DNA from: an uncultured Clostridia bacterium
GTDB taxonomy: Bacteria; Bacillota; Clostridia; Oscillospirales; Acutalibacteraceae
DNA: 9,316 nucleotides
Reading direction: 5' to 3'
NCBI GenBank assembly: GCA_946497265.1
Contig: CAMMKL010000071.1
Location: 1-9,316, forward strand
Shown: in pieces, positions 1 to 5,939 of the stretch
Layout of the letters: the number at the start of each line of letters is the position of its first letter
How positions within the stretch are numbered: the first letter of the stretch is position 1
Position numbers and translations under genes: made by a program
The notes under the pieces: model-generated
Seen by the model: only the letters and a program-made list of their open reading frames with translations
What the model was told of the DNA's origin: nothing
Databases searched by the model: none

Positions 1-691
1 CTTTTTTCAGGGCGGCACGTACCACGCCGGGGCCTGAAACCCCTACATTAACAACACAATCCGGTTCGCCCGGCCCGTGGAAAGCACCCGCCATAAAGGG
101 ATTGTCCTCCGGGGCGTTGCAGAACACCACCAGCTTTGCGCAGCCGATGCAATCCCGGTCAGCGGTAATTTCCGCCGTTTCCCGGACCACCCGGCCCATC
201 CGTGCCACCGCGTCCATATTGATACCGGTTTTGGTCGAGCCGATGTTCACCGACGAGCAGACATGCTCGGTCGTGCTCAGTGCCTCCGGAATGCTCTGCA
301 GCAGCGCGTAGTCGCCCGGCCCGAAGCCCTTCTGGACCAGGGCCGAATAGCCGCCGATAAAGTTGACTCCCACCGCCCTTGCCGCCTTTTCCAGCGTCAG
401 CGCAAACTTGACCGGATCCTTGCCCGGACAGGCCGCCGCGATCATGGAAATCGGGGTTACGGAAATCCGTTTGTGGATGATGGGAATGCCGTATTCCTTT
501 TCAATGTCTTCGCCCACCTTTACCAGATCCTTGGCGTAGCGGGTGATCTTGTCGTAGATTTTCTCACAGGCTGCGTCGATATCCGGATCACAGCAGTCGA
601 GCAGAGAGATGCCCATGGTGATGGTGCGCACATCCAGGTTCTCATTGTCGATCATCTGGATGGTTTCCAGAATATCATGCACATTTATCAT
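1..691 (-). CDS. PFL family protein (DUF711 / UPF0210), 5' part only
   Basis: The first 230 residues are visible; the gene continues past the left edge (family members are roughly 450 residues). The start at 691 is chosen because a GGGGAGG ribosome binding site sits just upstream and the reading frame begins MINVHDILETIQMI, a typical N-terminus for this family. Other family-like stretches are LLDCCDPDIDAAC near residue 35, HKRISVTPISMIAAACPG near residue 75, FIGGYSALVQKGFGPGD near residue 115 and SSVNIGSTKTGINMDAVARM near residue 150. DUF711 proteins are named for remote similarity to pyruvate formate-lyase. Their reaction is not established, and I see no basis here to assign PFL activity. 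The gene lies 17 bp downstream of an ACT-domain gene on the same strand, a pairing also known in Streptococcus (SP0238-SP0239), so the two are probably co-transcribed. The family assignment is from recognition and is secure; the function is open. Confidence 0.94.
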   Translation of the reverse strand, partial: MINVHDILETIQMIDNENLDVRTITMGISLLDCCDPDIDAACEKIYDKITRYAKDLVKVGEDIEKEYGIPIIHKRISVTPISMIAAACPGKDPVKFALTLEKAARAVGVNFIGGYSALVQKGFGPGDYALLQSIPEALSTTEHVCSSVNIGSTKTGINMDAVARMGRVVRETAEITADRDCIGCAKLVVFCNAPEDNPFMAGAFHGPGEPDCVVNVGVSGPGVVRAALKK

Positions 692-708
692 TTGGAACCT
701 CCCCTTTG

Positions 709-978
709 TTATACGCGATGCATGGAATTGAAAATGTCTTCATGCATGATTTTTACCGAAAGTCCCATCTTGGCGCCCAAGCTTTCCATCCGATCGGAAA
801 GCTCGGTAAAGGGAATGGTGCATCCGGAAATATCCACCAGCATAATCATGGCGAACAGATCCTGCATGACCGACTGGGTCACCTCCGTAATGTTGACGTT
901 GACTTCGGTGCAAAGGGTGGAGACGCCGGCCAGGATCCCAACCATGTCCTTGCCGATTACCGCAATAACCGCGCGCAT
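709..978 (-). CDS. ACT domain-containing protein (UPF0237 family)
   Basis: An 89-residue protein made of essentially one ACT domain, a small ligand-binding fold that usually binds amino acids and works as a dimer. It begins MRAVIAVIGKDMVGILAGVS, the usual first strand, G-D/K-x-G-I loop and first helix of an ACT domain. VNVNITEVTQSVMQDLFAM and MIMLVDIS, the following strands, come next. The ATG at 978 is preferred over one 18 bp upstream because GGAGGG lies 6 nt before it and the family starts with this residue. Length matches free-standing UPF0237 proteins of about 90 residues. It is the first gene of a two-gene operon with the DUF711 gene and has a consensus promoter upstream. A regulatory or sensing role for the DUF711 partner is plausible but inferred only from the conserved pairing. 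A longer form starting at 996 is possible but less likely. Confidence 0.93.
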   Translation of the reverse strand: MRAVIAVIGKDMVGILAGVSTLCTEVNVNITEVTQSVMQDLFAMIMLVDISGCTIPFTELSDRMESLGAKMGLSVKIMHEDIFNSMHRV

Positions 979-1012
979 AACGATCCCTCCATACATATTT
1001 TATAACCCACTC

Positions 1013-1041
1013 ATTATGCCGCCTTGTCAGAATTTTGTCAA
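1013..1041 (-). promoter_or_regulatory. Sigma-A promoter of the ACT/DUF711 operon
   Basis: Read on the minus strand, a perfect -35 TTGACA (1041-1036) is followed after 17 nt by CATAAT (1018-1013), five of six matches to the -10 consensus. Transcription would start near 1005, giving a leader of about 30 nt that contains the ACT gene's GGAGGG site. It diverges from the tRNA promoter, with about 60 bp between the two -35 boxes. Confidence 0.8.
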
Positions 1042-1098
1042 GGTGTTTTGGGTATTCTATCACAAGGGCGGCGCGTCCTTTCTGCTGGGATTTCTTTC

Positions 1099-1128
1099 TT
1101 GACAAATGGGGACCTGTTCCCGTATAAT
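1099..1128 (+). promoter_or_regulatory. Consensus sigma-A promoter of the tRNA-Leu gene
   Basis: Perfect -35 TTGACA (1099-1104) and perfect -10 TATAAT (1123-1128), separated by 18 nt. The predicted start near 1135 leaves about 10 nt of 5' leader before the mature tRNA. Such a full-consensus promoter fits a highly expressed stable RNA gene. Confidence 0.88.
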
Positions 1129-1144
1129 CTTAAATACAGCTTAT

Positions 1145-1231
1145 GCCGCTGTGGTGGAATCGGCAGACACAAGGGACTTAAAATCCCTCGCTGGCGACAG
1201 CGTACCGGTTCAAGTCCGGTCAGCGGCACCA
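1145..1231 (+). tRNA. tRNA-Leu (anticodon UAA)
   Basis: A complete class II tRNA of 87 nt with encoded CCA. The acceptor stem pairs GCCGCTG (1145-1151) with CAGCGGC (1221-1227), followed by discriminator A and CCA. The anticodon stem AGGGA/TCCCT (1172-1176/1184-1188) encloses loop CTTAAAA with anticodon TAA at 1179-1181, which reads UUA and by wobble UUG. The long variable arm CGCTG-GCGA-CAGCG is the hallmark of Leu/Ser tRNAs. The T arm contains GGTTCAAGTCC. It is transcribed from its own promoter and ended by a terminator directly downstream, so it is a single-gene unit. Downstream of the gene I found no second copy of the tRNA 3' end that would mark an integrated element. Confidence 0.97.
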
Positions 1232-1238
1232 AAGAAAT

Positions 1239-1287
1239 AAGATCTTAAAAGTTGGTTTAATCGCTAACTTTTAAGGTCTTTTTTTAT
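1239..1287 (+). terminator. Intrinsic terminator after tRNA-Leu
   Basis: A 15-bp stem (1239-1253 with 1266-1280), perfect except for one G-U pair, encloses a 12-nt loop. It is followed by a run of T (1279-1285). The stem begins 8 nt after the tRNA CCA. Stem halves are AAGATCTTAAAAGTT and AACTTTTAAGGTCTT. Confidence 0.88.
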
Positions 1288-1480
1288 TTATCGCACTTTA
1301 TTATACCAAATTTTATAAGTTTTCTAACCAAATTAAATTGCAATAGTTTTAGCGATAATATAATAAAAATTAAAAAATATAACTTAAAAATATAAAATAT
1401 AACTGTTTATTGAAACATTTGAACTATTTTTCTTATTGTAATTTTTATTCACTATATGGTATTCTATCCCTAAAGAGAGA
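1288..1480 (+). promoter_or_regulatory. AT-rich leader with a candidate promoter for the ABC cassette
   Basis: About 190 bp that are strikingly AT-rich compared with the genes on both sides and contain no credible ORF. A possible promoter is TTGAAA (1410-1415), 18 nt, TATTGT (1434-1439), which matches the -10 consensus at four of six positions. Other weak combinations exist in the same stretch, so the exact promoter is uncertain. Its position upstream of the first cassette gene makes it the most likely place for the operon promoter. The AT richness could also reflect a UP element or the edge of an acquired segment. Confidence 0.4.
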
Positions 1481-1495
1481 AAAGGAGGGAGAAGC

Positions 1496-2782
1496 TTGAG
1501 CAACAGGAAAAAAGCATTCACCGTTGTTCTGGCGGTGGTGTTCCTCTGTGCTGTAGGCATTGGAGCCTGGATACTCATCCGCCCGTCATCCCAAACGGAG
1601 AATCAGGTATGGGCCTACAGCGATTTGGCGTATGGTGCCGTCAGTGACAATGGGTTCTATCATCAACCTTTTCCTCGTTCGTCCGGCCAAGTCCTATTTT
1701 ACGATTTTCAGGCGAAAGAATCGGTATATCTGTGCACGAAGCCAAACTGTACCCATACAGAGTCACCCTCCGATCCTCTCAATCCTGCGCCGGAGGAATG
1801 CGACGCGTATCTGACTGCTAATTATCTCGCCTCTTATAACGGGAGTCTCTATTATTTTTTGAGTGATTTCAGCCGTACTGGGATGCGTACCCAGGTGGTT
1901 AGAGCCAAGGAGGATGGGACCGAACGGCAGTTGATCGGGGAATTTGAAGGTTCCCTTTCACTGAGTGGTAGCGGACTTTACCGGGACAACTGTTTTTATT
2001 TTCTCAACTCCGTGTCGGTTATGGAGGACGCAGAAGTTTCCTACGACAGCGGAGAGGTAGAAATACAGCCCCAGCAGGTGGCCAATAAGCTGTCTCTTGC
2101 CTGTTTTGACCTGGAAAATGGTAGCTACCGGGATCTAACATCCCCTGTTCAAAAGGAAAATATACAAGGCGCTGTCTGTGGAATTTGGGAAGACACTCTG
2201 TACTATTTTTTCACTGATTTCCAAGGGGACAGTGCTGTTTCAACGCTGTACGGATACAACCTTGCCACCGGGGGGACGCGGGTGGTGGAGGAAACCATGG
2301 ATACCCGTCGTTTTACCCCAGCCATTATGATGCAAGACACCCTATATTATCCTGGTCAGGAAGAAAACAGAGAAATACCGCTGTATGCGATAGACTTGAA
2401 CACCGATGAAAAAAACGTAGCAGTCCGGCTTCCGGAGGAAAGTAACGGATTTCGGAGTATAGACGGAAAAGTGTTTTTTGAGCAGAGGCAGCCTGAGAAG
2501 GATGGTATTTATCATTCCGTCACCTGCTACTTCGATCCTGAAACCGGGGAAGTTGCCGAGATGGACTTTCCGGTCTCAGAAGGACGGTACATCACGCCTC
2601 AGCAGGAGGTAGGGGATCAGATTTTGTTTACCATTGAAGATGAAATTCTTAATTTTAAAATGTCATCCCAGCCACAAAGCAAACGGGAGGAATACATGAA
2701 AAGTTTTGGGTATCAATATAGAGGGATCATTTCAAAAGATGATTATTATAATAATACGTCCAGCTATACGCTGTTTCAATAG
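1496..2782 (+). CDS. Membrane-anchored probable beta-propeller protein with a Cys/His motif
   Basis: 428 residues, family not firmly recognised. It starts at TTG with a strong AAAGGAGGG site (1481-1489) 6 nt upstream; the basic MSNRKK followed by a hydrophobic segment (residues 8-28) predicts a single N-terminal membrane anchor with the rest outside the cell. A recurring pattern of small residue plus xLYYF/FYF (near residues 117, 166, 235, 282, 325 and 376) is spaced like beta-propeller blades, as in DUF5050-type proteins. Residues 80-102 hold C80-x4-C85-x-H87 and C102 in the context LCTKPNCTH, a motif I associate with uncharacterised surface proteins of gut Clostridia. It could bind metal or form disulfides. 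It is the first gene of a five-gene same-strand cassette ending in an ABC-2 transporter, so a surface accessory or sensory role is inferred. No catalytic site is visible. Confidence 0.8.
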   Translation: MSNRKKAFTVVLAVVFLCAVGIGAWILIRPSSQTENQVWAYSDLAYGAVSDNGFYHQPFPRSSGQVLFYDFQAKESVYLCTKPNCTHTESPSDPLNPAPEECDAYLTANYLASYNGSLYYFLSDFSRTGMRTQVVRAKEDGTERQLIGEFEGSLSLSGSGLYRDNCFYFLNSVSVMEDAEVSYDSGEVEIQPQQVANKLSLACFDLENGSYRDLTSPVQKENIQGAVCGIWEDTLYYFFTDFQGDSAVSTLYGYNLATGGTRVVEETMDTRRFTPAIMMQDTLYYPGQEENREIPLYAIDLNTDEKNVAVRLPEESNGFRSIDGKVFFEQRQPEKDGIYHSVTCYFDPETGEVAEMDFPVSEGRYITPQQEVGDQILFTIEDEILNFKMSSQPQSKREEYMKSFGYQYRGIISKDDYYNNTSSYTLFQ

Positions 2783-2822
2783 ACGACGGATAAGGGAAAC
2801 CGGAAGAACGCAATGAAGAAAA

Positions 2823-3188
2823 ATGAAGAGGAAAAGATTAATTAGCTTGGCGCTGGCGGCTGTTATGGCGCTGACGGTTTGTTTGACGTCGGTTTCCGCC
2901 GCTCAAGATTCGGCGAGCAATGAAAGGTTAAATGCTGTACTATACTTACAGCCGGGATATGGTTGGGCGACGTCATACTATCCCAACGCCATGGCGGAAG
3001 TACAGATTATGGCCTATTACAACGATGCCGATGGATATAACTATTCGAAAGTAGACCACGCCTACCGACTGTCTGGTGGGACGGTACAGGGGAAGGTATA
3101 TGCGCCGGCCGGCTATAGCTTTCATCGCGCTATCAGTCATCATGTAGGAAATACGATTTATAAGATCGATCTAAGTGTATACGCGTAA
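2823..3188 (+). CDS. Small secreted Tyr-rich protein of unknown function
   Basis: 121 residues; I do not recognise the family. A clear Sec signal peptide is present: MKRKR, a hydrophobic core (residues 6-22), and a VSA-A type cleavage site around residues 26-27. The mature part of about 94 residues has no cysteine and is rich in Tyr, Ala and Gly, with GYGWATSYYPNAMAEVQIM near residue 45 and a C-terminal NTIYKIDLSVYA. It may be a small beta-strand-rich domain. It starts 40 bp after the propeller gene and is probably co-transcribed. The ribosome binding site is weak; only GAAG/GAAGAA purine runs precede the ATG, so translation may be low or coupled. An out-of-frame ATG 10 bp upstream gives only a 10-codon ORF. 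Being Sec-secreted, it does not itself need the downstream exporter. A partner or ligand of the neighbouring surface proteins is possible, without direct evidence. Confidence 0.72.
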   Translation: MKRKRLISLALAAVMALTVCLTSVSAAQDSASNERLNAVLYLQPGYGWATSYYPNAMAEVQIMAYYNDADGYNYSKVDHAYRLSGGTVQGKVYAPAGYSFHRAISHHVGNTIYKIDLSVYA

Positions 3189-3284
3189 TCATTTCACTTT
3201 AACTTTGTATCCATAGGTAAACTAATATGTTCCAGTTTCCCTTTCTCCCAAACCTACAAGAAACATAGGAATGGTGGTTACAAG

Positions 3285-5024
3285 ATGAAACGAGTAAAAA
3301 TGCTGATATCCGTTTTTTGTGTGGTAGTCCTTCTTTTATGTGGTTGTCAAATGAAGCCGTCTGTTGATACGAGTTCCTCCATCGAATTCGGGCAGCTTTC
3401 CCAAGCCGGCGAAAGCGGGGGTGAGTTTTTCGACTCATTTTTCGACCGTAGCGTTACCTATCTTCCCGCGGACTTTGAAACACTCTATCCCGGTAAGAAA
3501 AAGCTGGTTTGGCTGCTCAATGACAGCGTTCTTGGGAACGACCCGGCTGTGTTTATGCAGCTTAACGAGCGATTGGCGCAAAGGGGCTGTGATTTTGCTG
3601 TCCAGGGCGTTTTAATCAACAGCGGGGCGGTCTATTCCCAGGTGAGTGAGGACGGACTTGACACTGCCTACCAAAATTTTGTGAGGCAATGGATCGAGGC
3701 GGGCAGGCAGGCTGATCTCTTTATGACGGACGTTGCCTGGGGCCAGCCGGAATCCCGAAAGTATATCCGTGTCACCGATTATTTTGCAAAAAATCAGTTG
3801 GCGCTGCCGCTTGACGACTATTTGCAAGGTGAAAATGGAAAAGAGCTTTACCAGGCGATCGACCCTAGAATTTGGAGAAAGAACTCCTATGAGAACCAAA
3901 CATATGGGGTGGCCAATTATCTGCTTGGAACCTTCCGTTATCTGGAGGTTAACAAGAGTATGGCGGAAAAATACGGCGTGACTCCGGAGGACTTACAAAA
4001 GGATTTATGGGAGCTCGAAGACATACTTAAACGTGTGTACGAGGGAGAAGGCGGACGTATTACCCCGTATTTGTGCAGTACAGCATGGAATGTAGAGGTC
4101 CTTCCATACGAATTCGCGACCACGGCGGTAGGATGCCCGATTGAGGGAGAGGCAACCTCGTTTTGCAACATTTACGAAGAAGAGTACGTACAAAAGCTTT
4201 TTCGCACCATCCACCGGTATAAGGAGCTTGGATATTTAAAGGCCGGCGTAAACATGGCGAAGGACGGCGTGATGTCCGATGCCTATGAATGCAATGGGGA
4301 AAGTGTGTTTATTCTTTCCACCGCCGGCAAATACCGAGAGGATCTTCCTGTGCTTGAGGAGGATCGCAGCTATCGCAACATCGTTGACGTAGGAGACGAG
4401 GGGCCGGTTTATGAAAACTGCGCACCATTTCCCATCTGGAATATACAGACCAGCCATTATTCAAGAATCAGCGGAGCTATGCAGGCCAACTGCATCAGTG
4501 CAAGGTCTACGCAGGCCGACCAAGCGTTTGAGATGCTCTGCCTTGCCTACACGGATGAGGAAATCGCCAATTTGCTGTTCCATGGAGTGGAAGGGCGCAA
4601 TTATGAAGTCCAAGACGGATATGCGGTCGAGCTCAAAGAAAGCGAAACTGGGGACGATGGCCAGGTCCTTTCCTACAATTCCAAAAATTACATGAGCCCG
4701 ATTTCCAATTGCTTTCTGACCCTTCCCAAGAATTTCACCAACATGGAGGAGCCGCTCGACAAAGCGGCCGCGTATGCGAACCAGAATGCGAATACGGCGG
4801 ATTCCTGCCTGGAAGGCTTTTATTTTGATCCAAGCGCGGTGCAGGACAAAATCGACGCAATGGATGCCGTGCTGGCAGAGGCGGAATACGCCGGTTTATG
4901 GACGGGAACCTGTGAGGACGTAGATGGAACCTTACAGAAGCTCAATGAAGAATTGAAGGCGGCGGGAATGGAGGAAGTGGTGGCAGCGGCCAACGCGCAG
5001 CTGCAGGCGTGGAAATCCACTTAA
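3285..5024 (+). CDS. Extracellular solute-binding-protein-like lipoprotein (DUF3502-type C-terminus)
   Basis: 579 residues. A lipoprotein signal peptide ends in lipobox L18-C19-G20-C21, so the mature protein should be lipid-anchored on the outer face of the membrane. The body resembles family 1 (sugar/oligosaccharide type) solute-binding proteins: YPGKKKLVWLLND near residue 70, QADLFMTDVAW near residue 145, a GVANYLLGTFRYLEVNKSMA segment and KYGVTPEDL near residue 235. The final 70 residues (LEGFYFDP, then EYAGLWTG, ELKAAGMEEVVAA and QLQAW) match the pattern of the DUF3502 domain ending many such binding proteins. The start has AGGAATGGTGG upstream. No MalF/MalG-type permease is near; instead an ABC-2 ATPase and permease follow 33 bp later, so its role may be to capture or present a ligand to that system rather than classical sugar import. 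Family membership is likely; the ligand is unknown. Confidence 0.85.
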   Translation: MKRVKMLISVFCVVVLLLCGCQMKPSVDTSSSIEFGQLSQAGESGGEFFDSFFDRSVTYLPADFETLYPGKKKLVWLLNDSVLGNDPAVFMQLNERLAQRGCDFAVQGVLINSGAVYSQVSEDGLDTAYQNFVRQWIEAGRQADLFMTDVAWGQPESRKYIRVTDYFAKNQLALPLDDYLQGENGKELYQAIDPRIWRKNSYENQTYGVANYLLGTFRYLEVNKSMAEKYGVTPEDLQKDLWELEDILKRVYEGEGGRITPYLCSTAWNVEVLPYEFATTAVGCPIEGEATSFCNIYEEEYVQKLFRTIHRYKELGYLKAGVNMAKDGVMSDAYECNGESVFILSTAGKYREDLPVLEEDRSYRNIVDVGDEGPVYENCAPFPIWNIQTSHYSRISGAMQANCISARSTQADQAFEMLCLAYTDEEIANLLFHGVEGRNYEVQDGYAVELKESETGDDGQVLSYNSKNYMSPISNCFLTLPKNFTNMEEPLDKAAAYANQNANTADSCLEGFYFDPSAVQDKIDAMDAVLAEAEYAGLWTGTCEDVDGTLQKLNEELKAAGMEEVVAAANAQLQAWKST

Positions 5025-5057
5025 ATCCTGGACATTCCGGAAAAGGGGGGCGCATGC

Positions 5058-5939
5058 ATGAAATTAGAGATTCAGGACCTGAGCAAAAGCTATGGAGAGA
5101 AAAAAGCGCTTTCGCATGTCAGCCTCACGCTTACACCAGGCGTTTATGGGCTTTTAGGGCCAAATGGCGCTGGAAAATCGACTCTGATGAACATCATCAC
5201 CGACAACGTGCGGCTGGATTCGGGGGAGATCCGCTTTAACGGAGAAGATATCTTCAAAATGGGGAAGCGGTTTCGAAAGATACTTGGATATATGCCCCAG
5301 CAGCAGGAGCTGTATCCAAGCTTTACAGGATGGCGTTTTCTCAATTATATGGCTGCCTTAAAGGGGATGACGAAGGAACAAGCAAAAGAGGGAATACAGC
5401 AGGCGGCAAAGCTTGTGAACCTGGAGGCGGATCTCAGCCGCAGGCTGGGCGGGTATTCCGGGGGAATGAAGCAGCGTATCCTAATCGCGCAGGCGATTTT
5501 GAATAAACCACAGGTGCTGATTCTGGATGAACCGACTGCCGGGCTTGATCCAAAAGAGCGGATTCGCATCCGAAATCTGATTTCAAAGATCGCGCTGGAT
5601 AAGATTGTGCTGATTGCTACCCATGTAGTGTCGGATATTGAGTATATCGCAAAAGAGATCATCCTGCTCAAGAGAGGGGAAATCTTATCGCAAAAGGAGC
5701 CTTCCGCTTTGGCGCGGGAATTGTCCGGACGTGTTTTTGTGGTATCGGTTGCGCCTGAACAGGTGGAAGAGCTTCAGCAAGCATACCGGGTGTCCAATCT
5801 GGCAAGAGAAGGCGACCGGGTACTCGTCCGCCTTCTTTCCCAAACACCTCCCAAGGATTATCCTAACCAAGCCGTCTCCCCAACGGTGGAGGATTGCTAC
5901 CTGTATCATTTTGAAGAAGAGGGAGAATCGCTGTCGTGA
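5058..5939 (+). CDS. ABC transporter ATP-binding protein (ABC-2 / drug-export type)
   Basis: 293 residues; the cytoplasmic ATPase that would power the permease encoded next. All nucleotide-binding motifs are intact: Walker A GPNGAGKST (34-42), Q-loop in YMPQQQ (79-83), signature YSGGMKQR (133-140), Walker B VLILDE (153-158), D-loop AGLD (161-164) and H-loop His189 in ATHVVSD. The signature is YSGGM rather than LSGGQ, common in ABC-2 type ATPases. About 80 residues after the ATPase core form the usual small C-terminal domain, ending PTVEDCYLYHFEEE. The ATG at 5058 follows a GGGGGG run (5045-5050). The stop codon overlaps the permease GTG start by 4 bp, implying translational coupling and a fixed ratio. 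Family assignment is certain. Direction of transport is inferred as export from the ABC-2 class. Confidence 0.97.
   Translation: MKLEIQDLSKSYGEKKALSHVSLTLTPGVYGLLGPNGAGKSTLMNIITDNVRLDSGEIRFNGEDIFKMGKRFRKILGYMPQQQELYPSFTGWRFLNYMAALKGMTKEQAKEGIQQAAKLVNLEADLSRRLGGYSGGMKQRILIAQAILNKPQVLILDEPTAGLDPKERIRIRNLISKIALDKIVLIATHVVSDIEYIAKEIILLKRGEILSQKEPSALARELSGRVFVVSVAPEQVEELQQAYRVSNLAREGDRVLVRLLSQTPPKDYPNQAVSPTVEDCYLYHFEEEGESLS

Noticed and set aside
77..1102. Long plus-strand open frame of 341 codons over the DUF711/ACT region
   Set aside because: It is antisense to two recognised genes, spans their intergenic gap and promoter, and has no family-like sequence.
1145..1231. Attachment site of an integrated element at the tRNA 3' end
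   Set aside because: No second copy of the tRNA 3' sequence and no integrase were found in the window; kept only as a weak hypothesis.
3189..3284. Separate promoter before the lipoprotein gene
   Set aside because: TAATAT (3223-3228) exists, but the possible -35 boxes (TTGTAT and TTTAAC) have spacers of 12 and 19 nt and match poorly.
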